A DNA stretch of 64,000 nt from contig JBLIEU010000004.1 in the NCBI GenBank assembly GCA_047633195.1, forward strand, positions 62,001 through 126,000, given 5' to 3'. The translations under genes were made by a program, and so were the position numbers. Source of the DNA: JAKVAV01 sp047633195. GTDB taxonomy: Bacteria; Bacteroidota; Bacteroidia; Flavobacteriales_D; Cryomorphaceae. Positions 22,614 to 30,804 of the stretch are shown piece by piece. The notes below the pieces were generated by a model that worked only from the letters and a program-made list of their open reading frames with translations, ran no database searches and was not told the origin of the DNA. Positions within the stretch are counted from its first letter, which is position 1. The number at the start of each line of letters is the position of its first letter.

Positions 22614-23084
22614 TTAGTTGTTGTCTAAGGCCGATCCTTTATTAACAGAATAGTTAATCTTCAAAGCCTGTGACTCTCGCAGTTCTTGCTTGATGTCAGT
22701 TACCACTCCCATTTTCACATCACTATCTACTTTTAGTGAAGTGGTAATAAGAGGCTTTTCAGCTTCGTCTCTTTTATCGCGGTTTTCTTTGATCCAAAAC
22801 TGAATATCCGCAACCTCAGCAAAAGAGTCATCTAACTGAATTTTTGGCTCCGTTCCAAAACGCGTGTCACTAGGAGTTCCGACATTGATGTAGTCAACCA
22901 ATGATTTTTTCTCCAGCTTCTCCGTCTCCGTAGCATTGGGTTTGATAACTATAACCTTCGGGTCGTCTTCTCTCATCACCGTTACTACCATAAAGAAGAA
23001 CAGGAGCATGAAGATTATGTCAGGAAGAGACGCCGTTGAAACAGCGGGTGTTCCTTTTTTACCTTTTCGTGTGAATTTGCTCAT
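22614..23084 (-). CDS. exbD: Biopolymer transporter ExbD (second)
   Basis: A 156-residue ExbD/TolR-type protein. There is a short basic cytoplasmic N-terminus (SKFTRKGKKG), one transmembrane helix with the essential Asp in LPDIIFMLLFFFMVV, and a periplasmic domain of about 110 residues. Together with ExbB it converts proton motive force into work on TonB-like partners. It is the last gene of the cluster, followed by a terminator. The upstream exbD starts 11 bases before it in transcription order. Confidence 0.92.
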   Translation of the reverse strand: MSKFTRKGKKGTPAVSTASLPDIIFMLLFFFMVVTVMREDDPKVIVIKPNATETEKLEKKSLVDYINVGTPSDTRFGTEPKIQLDDSFAEVADIQFWIKENRDKRDEAEKPLITTSLKVDSDVKMGVVTDIKQELRESQALKINYSVNKGSALDNN

Positions 23085-23095
23085 AATTTCCTGTT

Positions 23096-23806
23096 TTAAC
23101 TTCCTCCAGAAATATCCTTCGGTTCAGCTTCTGAGATTCTTTGAGGGTAAACAGCTCTGATTGCTAAAATCTTTGGTTTGTCATCTGATACAGCAGGGTT
23201 CAATTCACTGTAAGCCACACCAAATTTGTCTTCAGATAAATCGTTTCTCAACTCGTTGATAGCGGCGCTCAACTCGTTTTGAACGCTGATATACATCGCA
23301 TACTTTGTCCCTCGGTCATTCTGCAGTGAAATCAAGGCAGATGTAGGAAGTTCGTCGTATTCGCCAATTAGCTCTACGGCAGACATCTTTCCTTGCCACT
23401 TTTTGAGATCACTTTTAAGCTGCTTGTTTGAAGGGTCTTGAGCAATAGCCTGCTGAAGCAAGTTAATACTCTCCTGCAAATTACCTTTGGTTTGTCGAGT
23501 CAAAATCGGCAAATCTGGATCCTTATTGGGATTGGTGTAGAACATTTTAGCTCCCTCTTTCAAATCGCGAATATCCATTCGCTCATTTTCCACCAAGAGT
23601 TGATTTCTGCTGTTCACCAAAACCTCATAAACGTTACGCTTCTTTACAGGAGGCGTAATGAGATCTTCAGGTACAGGCGGAGGCAATTGCCTTAAAATTC
23701 CGATGTCTTGATCCATGGTGGTAGTCACCAGGAAGAAGATGAGTAGCAAGAAGGCAATATCAGCCATAGAGCCGGCATTGATTTCTTGCAAAGGTCTTCT
23801 GGCCAT
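23096..23806 (-). CDS. exbD: Biopolymer transporter ExbD (first, with insertion)
   Basis: A 236-residue ExbD, about 80 residues longer than its neighbour. The helix motif SMADIAFLLLIFFLVTT contains the conserved Asp. The periplasmic part holds an extra segment around residues 100-160 (LQESINLLQQAIAQDPSNKQ and onward) that reads as amphipathic, TPR-like helices before the usual C-terminal domain. It lies between the four-helix membrane gene and the second exbD, with gaps of 11 bases on each side. Paired dissimilar ExbD proteins are frequent in Bacteroidota. Confidence 0.92.
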   Translation of the reverse strand: MARRPLQEINAGSMADIAFLLLIFFLVTTTMDQDIGILRQLPPPVPEDLITPPVKKRNVYEVLVNSRNQLLVENERMDIRDLKEGAKMFYTNPNKDPDLPILTRQTKGNLQESINLLQQAIAQDPSNKQLKSDLKKWQGKMSAVELIGEYDELPTSALISLQNDRGTKYAMYISVQNELSAAINELRNDLSEDKFGVAYSELNPAVSDDKPKILAIRAVYPQRISEAEPKDISGGS

Positions 23807-23817
23807 GTCTTCAGGGT

Positions 23818-24231
23818 TTATTTAAATATACGTACTACTTCTCCAACTACTGCCAATGCTACCGCTCCCACAACAAGAACGTACATCAACATGAGGCCAG
23901 CTCCACTTACTTGAGAAGCTCCTGCAGTAATATCTTCGGCGTAATTGGATACGTCGTCAGATGCAATGCTATAGCAAATAAATGCCAAAACAAGAAATCC
24001 GATGATACCTATGAGAAGTGACATGTTTCTTTTCAGATTCGTCAAAAGCTGCACAAGACCAAAGATGATGGCCGCTCCACCTGCCAATATCATGCAAACA
24101 TAAACGAGGTATAGCGATGGACTAATGGAAGCCTCGGATCCCGTGGCTATTCGGATTGTAAGAATCAGTCCTATAGCGATGATGAGGAATGACAGTCCAG
24201 TAAGGCCTGTAGCTAGTTTCTTCATATCCAT
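23818..24231 (-). CDS. Four-helix membrane protein of the ExbB/ExbD operon
   Basis: A 137-residue integral membrane protein with four helices (about 8-27, 41-63, 71-90, 110-133) and a short charged C-terminus. I do not recognise a family name. Its place between exbB and exbD, with 5 and 11 bases spacing, is seen in other flavobacterial genomes as I recall. It is therefore likely a partner or accessory of the proton-channel complex. Confidence 0.75.
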   Translation of the reverse strand: MDMKKLATGLTGLSFLIIAIGLILTIRIATGSEASISPSLYLVYVCMILAGGAAIIFGLVQLLTNLKRNMSLLIGIIGFLVLAFICYSIASDDVSNYAEDITAGASQVSGAGLMLMYVLVVGAVALAVVGEVVRIFK

Positions 24232-24236
24232 AGTTA

Positions 24237-25109
24237 CTAAGCTTTTGTAGTTCTGTGACGAAGTAGCATATCAACCAAAGAGATAGAAGCGTCTTCCATG
24301 TCATTTACAATTCCGTCTACTTTAGAAACGATATAATTATAAAAGATCTGAAGGATGATAGCTACAATAAGTCCCGAAACCGTTGTAATCAAGGCTACTT
24401 TAATACCCGTTGCAACTACACCTGGAGAGATGTTATTCTCACGAGCGATTGCTTCGAATGCGTCGATCATACCAATTACCGTTCCCATGAAACCAAGCAT
24501 TGGCGCAAGAGCGATAAAGAGTGAGATCCAAGAAAGACCTTTTTCCAAAAGACCCATTTGCACTCCTCCGTAAGAGACAACTGATTTTTCAACCATGTCG
24601 ATTCCTTCGTCGTAGCGCTCTAGCCCTTGGTAGAAAATGGAAGCAATCGGTCCGCGTGTATTTCGACAAACGTCTTTTGCAGCTTCAACTCCACCTGAAG
24701 CCAATGCATCTTCAACGTCTTTCAATAATTTCACCTTATTGGTAGAAGCCATGTTGAGGTATATGATACGCTCAATGCACAAAGCCAAACCAAGGATCAA
24801 ACAGATCAATACGAAAGACATAAAGAAAGGTCCACCATCGATAAATGTGTCTTTTATCCTTTGGTGAAATGTTTGTTCGGTTTCAACAGCAGCAGTTTCC
24901 TCCTCCATTGATTCTTCTTCCATTGTTTCATCCACAACGGGCACTGCCTCTTCCATTGTTTCCTCTTCGGCAGCTGTGTCAGCTTCCATCGATTCCATTT
25001 GGGTAGTTTCTTCTTCTGCACCGTCTTGGGCGTAGCTTATGTTGGCAATGCCGAAACTGAATAAAACACTTAATGTAAGTGCGGTCAGTAATTTTTTCAT
25101 GGTTTCCAA
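24237..25109 (-). CDS. exbB: MotA/TolQ/ExbB proton channel protein with acidic N-terminal extension
   Basis: A 290-residue ExbB-type protein. A signal-peptide-like helix (about 8-27) is followed by a Glu/Met/Thr-rich region of about 50 residues (DGAEEETTQMESMEAD onward). Three further helices carry the TolQ/ExbB core, including LEKGLSWISLFIALAPMLGF and the GVVATGIKVALITTVSGLIV proton-path helix. The extension would lie in the periplasm if the first helix is cleaved or spans. It is first in the exbB-orf-exbD-exbD operon. The upstream 77 bases to the tRNA-Ser gene are AT-rich. Confidence 0.93.
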   Translation of the reverse strand: METMKKLLTALTLSVLFSFGIANISYAQDGAEEETTQMESMEADTAAEEETMEEAVPVVDETMEEESMEEETAAVETEQTFHQRIKDTFIDGGPFFMSFVLICLILGLALCIERIIYLNMASTNKVKLLKDVEDALASGGVEAAKDVCRNTRGPIASIFYQGLERYDEGIDMVEKSVVSYGGVQMGLLEKGLSWISLFIALAPMLGFMGTVIGMIDAFEAIARENNISPGVVATGIKVALITTVSGLIVAIILQIFYNYIVSKVDGIVNDMEDASISLVDMLLRHRTTKA

Positions 25110-25186
25110 AAGTTGGTTTTTACTTAATATTAAATCGAACGTGTAATCTGTGGTACAAATAAAACTAAAAATCTCTTAAATCATTG

Positions 25187-25273
25187 CGGAGAGGAAGGGA
25201 TTCGAACCCCCGATCCCCTCACGAGGATACACGCTTTCCAAGCGTGCGCCTTAAGCCGCTCGGCCACCTCTCC
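25187..25273 (-). tRNA. tRNA-Ser (anticodon GGA)
   Basis: An 87-nt type II tRNA. The acceptor stem is GGAGAGG/CCTCTCC with discriminator G. The D arm contains GCCGAGCGGCTTAAGGC, the anticodon stem is CACGC-TTGGAAA-GCGTG with anticodon GGA, a normal-length variable arm follows, and the T arm is GGGGG-TTCGAAT-CCCTT. CCA is not encoded. It reads Ser codons UCC/UCU. It serves as an internal reference showing what a regular long-arm tRNA of this genome looks like. Confidence 0.96.
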
Positions 25274-25368
25274 TGTTTCGCTCAAAATACCTTGAATTTT
25301 TAGGCTCTTTGAGGCGGCCAAAGTACAAAAAATTGCCTTCGACACTAAAACTCGACTTTAACAAATTG

Positions 25369-26442
25369 TTAATCGGTTGAATTGAGTTCGTAAGCGGTTC
25401 GTTCTCCCCTTAAATCTTGCTCGAAGTAAAGTCGGAATTCTGCATTTGAAAGACCTTGTCCGAGCAGATACATGGATTTGGCAATCACTGCTTCCATTTG
25501 CATATCGCCTGCGCTGATGAGCCCTATTCTTTCCAACTCTCCGCTTGTTTCGTATTTCCCTTGAGTCACACCTCCTCCACGGCATTGTGTCGCGTTGATC
25601 AATATCAATCCACGATCGGATGCCTTTTGGAGTGCTTCTAAAAACCACGGATAGGTCATGGCATTGCCACTTCCATAAGTTCTCACCACCAAAACAAGGT
25701 TGTCTTGAATGTTCAGGGCGGCTTCCACAATGTGCTGTGATATTCCTGGAAACAGGGTGAAAACAGCCACTCGATTGTCAAGATCTGTTTCTATTCGAAA
25801 TGGCAGTTTGGAAGGCTTATTAATAAAACGATCATTGTACTTTATAGTCACTCCCGCTTCAGCCAAAACTGGATAGTTTGGTGACTGGAAGGCCTCGAAA
25901 TGCTCAGCATTGAATTTATAAGTTCGGTTTCCCCGATAAAGATGGTACTCAAAATATACAGCAACTTCGGGAACCATCGGCGTATCCTTTTGATAATCGC
26001 TGGCGATTTCGATTGCCGTAATTAGGTTTTCTTTCCCATCTGTTCGCACCATGCCTATGGGCAATTGAGACCCAGTGAGGATGACGGGTTTTGATAAGTT
26101 GACAAACATAAAGCTCAGAGCAGATGCTGTGTAGGCCATGGTATCACTTCCGTGCAAAATCACAAAGCCATCATATTGGTCGTAATTGTCGTAGACCAGA
26201 TGAGCCAGCTTTTGCCAGTGCTCTAATCCCATATTGCTGCTGTCAAGTGCTTCATCAAATGACACCGCTTGAATGGTGGCTGAGAGATTCCTTATTTCTG
26301 GAATCTGCTTTTCGAAGTCACTAAAGTCGAAGGGAATCAACTGATTCGTATGGTAATCTTGAACCATACCGATGGTGCCGCCGGTGTAGATGAGCAATAT
26401 ATTTCTCTTAGAACTCACGGAGTTGGAATAGGTCTTCAGCAT
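25369..26442 (-). CDS. ansA: Type I (cytoplasmic) L-asparaginase
   Basis: A 357-residue asparaginase that hydrolyses Asn to Asp and ammonia. Both catalytic Thr motifs are visible: IYTGGTIGM near residue 19, and HGSDTMAYTASAL with the Thr-Asp-Lys-type active site region. QLPIGMVRTDG follows. There is no signal peptide, so it is cytoplasmic. The first ATG (26442) makes it overlap tatD by 35 bases. A GTG eight codons downstream (26418) would cut this to 11 bases. It probably forms a two-gene transcript with tatD. Confidence 0.93.
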   Translation of the reverse strand: MLKTYSNSVSSKRNILLIYTGGTIGMVQDYHTNQLIPFDFSDFEKQIPEIRNLSATIQAVSFDEALDSSNMGLEHWQKLAHLVYDNYDQYDGFVILHGSDTMAYTASALSFMFVNLSKPVILTGSQLPIGMVRTDGKENLITAIEIASDYQKDTPMVPEVAVYFEYHLYRGNRTYKFNAEHFEAFQSPNYPVLAEAGVTIKYNDRFINKPSKLPFRIETDLDNRVAVFTLFPGISQHIVEAALNIQDNLVLVVRTYGSGNAMTYPWFLEALQKASDRGLILINATQCRGGGVTQGKYETSGELERIGLISAGDMQMEAVIAKSMYLLGQGLSNAEFRLYFEQDLRGERTAYELNSTD

Positions 26443-27208
26443 TATTGGTGGTCATTAGAGCTATTTCTTCAATGGATTTATTGAAGATCAAGGCTAGTTT
26501 GTCAGCTACCAATCTAGTGTAGGCAGTTTCGTTTCGTTTTCCCCTGTAGGGATGAGGAGTAAGGTAAGGCGCATCTGTTTCTAGCATCAATTTTTCCAAA
26601 CCAACCTCGGCTAGAACGGCATCCAAACCGCTATTTTTAAAGGTAGCGACTCCACCAATACCCAGATAAAATCCCGAATAGCCCAAAGCTTTTTCGGCTT
26701 GAGCTGCTGCACCCGTGAAGCAATGGAATACTCCCGTCAGCCGCTCATCGTGAACTTCGTCCAGCACTTCAAAGATCTCATCAAATGAATCTCTAGCGTG
26801 GATGACGATTGGCAGCTTTGTTTCTTTGGCCCATTCTATTTGCTCTTTGAAAGCTTCGACTTGAATGTCTAAAGTTGATTTATCCCAATAGAGATCAATG
26901 CCAATTTCACCAACTGCAATGTATTTTCCCGTATCCAATTCCTTCTTAATCAAAGAAAGTTCCTCTTGAAAGCCCTCTTTTACCGAGCATGGATGAAGGC
27001 CCATCATTCCTAGACATTGAGTGGGATAATCTTTCATGATACTTTTCATAGAGTCAATGCTACTGGCGTCTATGTTGGGCAGTAAAGTGAGCAGCACATT
27101 CTCTTCTATGGCTCGTTCCATGCACGCTGCACGATCCTCATCGAATTGTTCGAGATACATGTGCGAATGGGTGTCTATGATTTTCACGCTTTCAGATATT
27201 GAGTGCAA
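26408..27208 (-). CDS. tatD: TatD-family metal-dependent DNase
   Basis: A 266-residue TIM-barrel hydrolase. Metal ligand motifs are all present: DTHSHMY (N-terminal HxH), GEIGIDLYW (Glu), IVIHARD, FHCFTG and ETDAPYLTP (Asp). The family has 3'-5' exonuclease and DNase activity linked to DNA repair and fragmentation. The ATG at 27208 gives a short N-terminal extension before IIDTHSH. It is upstream of ansA on the same strand and divergent from the GT9 gene. Confidence 0.94.
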   Translation of the reverse strand: MHSISESVKIIDTHSHMYLEQFDEDRAACMERAIEENVLLTLLPNIDASSIDSMKSIMKDYPTQCLGMMGLHPCSVKEGFQEELSLIKKELDTGKYIAVGEIGIDLYWDKSTLDIQVEAFKEQIEWAKETKLPIVIHARDSFDEIFEVLDEVHDERLTGVFHCFTGAAAQAEKALGYSGFYLGIGGVATFKNSGLDAVLAEVGLEKLMLETDAPYLTPHPYRGKRNETAYTRLVADKLALIFNKSIEEIALMTTNNAEDLFQLREF

Positions 27209-27223
27209 ATGACGTAAATCGGT

Positions 27224-27231
27224 TACATTTG
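27224..27231 (+). promoter_or_regulatory. -7 promoter box TACATTTG
   Basis: TAnnTTTG match 17 bases ahead of the TTG start of the GT9 gene. A TTG at 27199-27201 gives a spacing of 22, slightly long. Confidence 0.45.
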
Positions 27232-27248
27232 AAAAAATTCAAAACTCT

Positions 27249-28244
27249 TTGACGAAAGTCCTGATCATTCGATTTAGCTCCATAGGCGACATTGTATTAA
27301 CGACTCCTGTCGTGCGAAATCTATTCCAACAGATGCACGAGGGAGCAGAGATACACTTTCTTACCAAGAATCGCTTTACGTCTCTTCTCGAGCCAAACCC
27401 ATACATCGCAAAAGTTTATGGAATTGAGAAGAGCACCAATGAAGTAATGGAGGAGCTCAAGGAAGAGCATTATGATTATGTGATTGACTTGCACCTCAAC
27501 CTTCGTTCGTCGAGGGTTAAGCGGGCTCTCAAGATGATTTCTTTTAGTTTTAAGAAATACAATTGGCAGAAGTGGCTACTAGTAAATTTTGGCATTAATA
27601 AGATGCCCAAGATGCACATCGTCGATCGCTATATGGAGACATTGGTTCCTTTCAGCATAGTAAATGATGGCAAAGGATTGGACTACTTCTTCCCTGCTGG
27701 GGAAGAAACACTCCCGACGGAATTGCCCAAAACACACAAAAATGGATACGTCGCAGTGGCCATTGGAGCCGCCCATTGGCGAAAGAAACCGAGGGTAAGC
27801 CAGTACATTGAAATCTGCCAAAAATTAAACTATCCCATTGTCTTACTGGGTGGGCCTTCCGAAGAAAAAGACGGAAGCGAAATTGCCTCGGCTTGCGGCG
27901 AAACCGTTTGGAATGCCGCAGGAAAATTAAGCCTGAACGGGTCTGCGGCTCTTATTCTCGATTCGAAGTTGGTGATCACTCCCGACACGGGAATGATGCA
28001 CATTGCTAGTGCATTCAAAAAACCCATCATTTCTTTTTGGGGAGCTACTGTAGCCGATTTCGGGATGTATCCTTACTTAAATGAAAATCTTGACGTGCGC
28101 ATTGAAGCAGATCATTTGAACAAGCGGCCTTGCTCCAAGCTAGGAACGAAGTGTAAGTATAAAGAATGCCGTTGCATCGACGAATTGCCGATTGAAAAGG
28201 CGGTTGAAGCGGCTAATTCTCAAATAGAGCTTTCAATTCCGTAG
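27249..28244 (+). CDS. Glycosyltransferase family 9 (heptosyltransferase-like)
   Basis: A 331-residue GT9 protein of the LPS heptosyltransferase type. The N-terminus VLIIRFSSIGDIVLTTPV, a VAIGAAHWRKKPR middle motif and TPDTGMMHIASAFKKPIISFWG are family hallmarks. It is probably cytoplasmic, adding sugar to the lipid A core, with unknown donor. The start must be the TTG at 27249 or lie very near it, because the conserved VLIIRF begins four codons later and no ATG is available. A -7 box lies just upstream. Its 3' end overlaps the convergent thioesterase gene by 32 bases. Confidence 0.9.
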   Translation: MTKVLIIRFSSIGDIVLTTPVVRNLFQQMHEGAEIHFLTKNRFTSLLEPNPYIAKVYGIEKSTNEVMEELKEEHYDYVIDLHLNLRSSRVKRALKMISFSFKKYNWQKWLLVNFGINKMPKMHIVDRYMETLVPFSIVNDGKGLDYFFPAGEETLPTELPKTHKNGYVAVAIGAAHWRKKPRVSQYIEICQKLNYPIVLLGGPSEEKDGSEIASACGETVWNAAGKLSLNGSAALILDSKLVITPDTGMMHIASAFKKPIISFWGATVADFGMYPYLNENLDVRIEADHLNKRPCSKLGTKCKYKECRCIDELPIEKAVEAANSQIELSIP

Positions 28245-28728
28245 CATCCTTTGGATCCATTTTCTTTGCCAAGATTAACCCGAGTTGCCTCCTTCTGAGT
28301 GCGCCGTCATAACGCTCTTTCTCTAGATTAGATTCAGGAACAAGCTCCGGCACGTTGATCGGTTGCCCTACTTGATCTACCGCTACGAAAGTGTAAATCG
28401 CTTCATTGCATTTGGTGCGCTTTCCCGTTCTGTGATCTTCTACCGATACGTCTAGAAACGTTTCCATCGAAGAACCAAAAGAGCGAGAAACTTTGGACTC
28501 TATCGTGAGAATGTCTCCCAGTTTTACGGCTTTGTTGAACGATACATTATTTACTGCAGCCGTCACCACCACGCGGCGGCAGTGACGCTGAGCTGAGATG
28601 GCAGCGTTGATGTCCATCCAATTGAGCAATTGCCCTCCCATCAAATTACCCAAGGTATTGGTGTCATTCGGTAAAATGATTTTAGAAGTGATAGCAAAAG
28701 TTTCGCGAGCAAATTTCTGTTCTCTCAT
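28213..28728 (-). CDS. Acyl-CoA thioesterase (hotdog fold, YciA/BACH type)
   Basis: A 171-residue hotdog-fold thioesterase. The family segments are NTLGNLMGGQLLNWMD (active-site Asn/Asp region), VTAAVNNVSFNKAVKLGDIL and VSVEDHRTGKRTKCNEAIYTFVAVD. Members cleave medium- to long-chain acyl-CoA. The start ATG at 28728 follows a short upstream gap. It is convergent and overlapping with the GT9 gene by 32 bases at the 3' end. Confidence 0.9.
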   Translation of the reverse strand: MREQKFARETFAITSKIILPNDTNTLGNLMGGQLLNWMDINAAISAQRHCRRVVVTAAVNNVSFNKAVKLGDILTIESKVSRSFGSSMETFLDVSVEDHRTGKRTKCNEAIYTFVAVDQVGQPINVPELVPESNLEKERYDGALRRRQLGLILAKKMDPKDATELKALFEN

Positions 28729-28776
28729 ATCCTTCGTATTGTGGCCGTAAAGATACCGCTATACATTCGATGTTTG

Positions 28777-28784
28777 TACCTTTG
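28777..28784 (+). promoter_or_regulatory. -7 promoter box TACCTTTG deciding the hemJ start
   Basis: This TAnnTTTG box lies between an upstream ATG (28770) and the ATG at 28794. If used, transcription begins after 28770, so 28794 must be the start. The protein alignment (MYYTAKALHLIFM) agrees. Confidence 0.5.
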
Positions 28785-28793
28785 GCACTCAAG

Positions 28794-29324
28794 ATGTACT
28801 ACACAGCTAAAGCGTTACACCTCATTTTTATGGTGGCCTGGTTTGCAGGTCTTTTCTACATTCCTCGCTTGTTTATTTACCAAACGGAAGCTTCTCAGAA
28901 ACCCGAAAACGAGCGAAAGGCCTTGGTGGATCAATTAAAACTAATGTCAAGTAGACTTTGGAACATCATCACTTGGCCTGCCTTCATACTCACTGTTTTG
29001 TTTGGAACCACAATGTTGGTAATCAATCCTGATTGGTTGAAGGTGCCTTGGATGCACGTCAAGTTGGTTTTTGTGGCCTTGCTGATCGCCTATCATTTAT
29101 CACTGCAATGGATGTACAAGAAGTTGCAGAATGATCAATATCCAATGAGCAGTATGCAGTTGCGATTTTACAACGAGGCCGCCACGATTCTGCTTTTTGC
29201 GATTGTCTTTACGGCAACGTTCAAAAATACCATGAGCGGGCTCTACGGAATTCTCGGGATAGTAGGTCTGGGGGTACTCCTTAGCTTTGGAATAATGCTC
29301 TATAAAAAATTCAGAAAGAACTAG
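28794..29324 (+). CDS. hemJ: Protoporphyrinogen oxidase HemJ-like (CopD/UPF0093 family)
   Basis: A 176-residue four- to five-helix membrane protein. The N-terminus YTAKALHLIFMVAWFAGLFY contains the conserved His and the WFAG motif, and ends LFIYQTEA as in HemJ. HemJ oxidises protoporphyrinogen IX to protoporphyrin IX in bacteria lacking HemG/HemY. A helix with WPAFILTVLFG and a Trp/His pair WMHVKLVFV follow. I chose ATG 28794 over 28770 because family members begin there and a -7 box falls between the two. The stop overlaps the convergent gene at 29321 by four bases. Confidence 0.88.
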   Translation: MYYTAKALHLIFMVAWFAGLFYIPRLFIYQTEASQKPENERKALVDQLKLMSSRLWNIITWPAFILTVLFGTTMLVINPDWLKVPWMHVKLVFVALLIAYHLSLQWMYKKLQNDQYPMSSMQLRFYNEAATILLFAIVFTATFKNTMSGLYGILGIVGLGVLLSFGIMLYKKFRKN

Positions 29325-29707
29325 TTTTGAATTTTTTCCTTGAGCCAATTTCTGGCTTCCTTAGCAGTCTTGAAAATCTGTGTCGGCCTTTGGGGCTTGT
29401 TGTACCTGACGAAAAAATTGGCCGTCATATGGTGCTGGTAATGCTCTACAACAATAGCATCTGCAACGATTTGCCCTGTTACATTTCCCGCGGAAACTTT
29501 TTCTCTTGCCTCTTGGCTCAGGGAAGCTTCTTTTCCAGCAGTAACCAATAGGCCACGAGCGGATGGAAGTTGACTGTGAATATTCTCGAATATTTCATCG
29601 ATCTCTTCGGTTTCAACGGTGCAGTTCGGCAGAATGCGTAGCTCCACAATACCATCGTCGTCTAGCTCGAGGTAGCAATTCTTTAGTTCAATTTTGCGGT
29701 CAGCCAT
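29321..29707 (-). CDS. STAS/SpoIIAA-like small protein
   Basis: A 128-residue soluble protein without signal peptide. The central ARGLLVTAGKEASLSQEARE and the C-terminal VRYNKPQRPTQIFKTAKEA (then ARNWLKEK) resemble the STAS/SpoIIAA-like fold of Bacteroidota proteins in which a tail helix follows the last strand. Function unknown. It lies one base upstream of the HU-SPOR gene in minus orientation, i.e. downstream of it in transcription, and overlaps the hemJ 3' end by four bases. Probably the last gene of a kdsB-HU/SPOR transcript. Confidence 0.7.
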   Translation of the reverse strand: MADRKIELKNCYLELDDDGIVELRILPNCTVETEEIDEIFENIHSQLPSARGLLVTAGKEASLSQEAREKVSAGNVTGQIVADAIVVEHYQHHMTANFFVRYNKPQRPTQIFKTAKEARNWLKEKIQN

Positions 29708-29708
29708 T

Positions 29709-30770
29709 TTAAGCTATTTTTTTCTTCAATAGCCACGCATTGGGGAAAGTCCCGTTATCACGAGTGGTTCTGAGTTCGTTCAAAGCTTCTTCGTAGTTGC
29801 CGAAGCTTTCAATTTTAACTCGATAAAGTCCTTTGTTTAAATCCAATATACTCGAATTGTAGCCTCGCTCCTGAAGTTTGTGGACGAATGTGTCGGCGTT
29901 TTTCTTTTCTCCAAAGCATCCACCAATAATGTGGTATTTCCCCTCGATTATAGCCATATTCTCGACTGCGATTTCTTCTGGCACATCACTCATATTAATC
30001 CAAACGCCTAAAGAATCTACTGAGTTTGATTCAAAGTCAAATGGGAAGACCAAAGTGTTTTCAGGGTAATTGGTTTCATTGCTGAGCTCTTCGTCACTTA
30101 AAGTGATTTCTCGAGCAGCGTATTTCGGACTGGCAGAATTGCTCAATGGAATAAGTTCCGCAAGGGTAATTTCAGTCGGGCTTTTAAAGTCGGTAGTCAT
30201 TCCTAAATAAATGCTCAAACCTATAAAGGGAAGTAACGTAGCCGCTGCGACCCAGTAGATTCCTCTATTGTAAGACGATTTAGCTATTGGAATTACAGGA
30301 GTCTCATCCTCTGTCCCAATTTCTTTTTCTTCAATGATCGGAATTTGAGCAACCACCTCAGCTGGCATTGCGAAGGACTCAAAGCCAAAAGACTTCCGCA
30401 GATAGTTTACCGTCGTGTCGGGTTTAAACCTTAGCTGATTGTTCTCATCGATAAAAAGAATCCCTACTTTATTTAACTGAACTCTGCCACTCTCCTTTAA
30501 GCTGCCAAGGTATTTTTCTATTGTTTCGTGAAGTATGGCGTCGGCATCTTGAATAGATATTCCTTCTACGTTTGAGATAGACTGACTAAGAAGGCCGTCG
30601 TTTTTCGTCAGATTTTTGTTAAACCTCAACTCTTTCGAAGGTGGATGGGCGATGCCTTTATCGAAATAAGCTGGTTTGTAGTTGGTCACAAACCCTCCGA
30701 GCTGCGGAACGATAACGCAATCGTAGTCGAAAAGAAGCTCAGAAACGTATTTGTCCAGTTCGGTTATCAT
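29709..30770 (-). CDS. HU-CCDC81-like and SPOR domain protein
   Basis: A 353-residue protein with three parts. An N-terminal HU-like domain pair (about residues 1-150) starts YVSELLFDYDCVIVPQLGGF. One transmembrane helix lies around residues 182-200 (WVAAATLLPFIGLSIYLGM). A C-terminal SPOR domain (about 280-350) contains GKYHIIGGCFGEKKNADTF. SPOR domains bind denuded septal peptidoglycan, so it is probably an envelope or division protein with a cytoplasmic DNA-binding-like region. I use ATG 30770, since the upstream in-frame stretch runs into kdsB and family members begin close to the HU domain. Confidence 0.85.
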   Translation of the reverse strand: MITELDKYVSELLFDYDCVIVPQLGGFVTNYKPAYFDKGIAHPPSKELRFNKNLTKNDGLLSQSISNVEGISIQDADAILHETIEKYLGSLKESGRVQLNKVGILFIDENNQLRFKPDTTVNYLRKSFGFESFAMPAEVVAQIPIIEEKEIGTEDETPVIPIAKSSYNRGIYWVAAATLLPFIGLSIYLGMTTDFKSPTEITLAELIPLSNSASPKYAAREITLSDEELSNETNYPENTLVFPFDFESNSVDSLGVWINMSDVPEEIAVENMAIIEGKYHIIGGCFGEKKNADTFVHKLQERGYNSSILDLNKGLYRVKIESFGNYEEALNELRTTRDNGTFPNAWLLKKKIA

Positions 30771-30804
30771 TGGCAATTCGAAATTACATTTTCCGAAATC
30801 ACTG

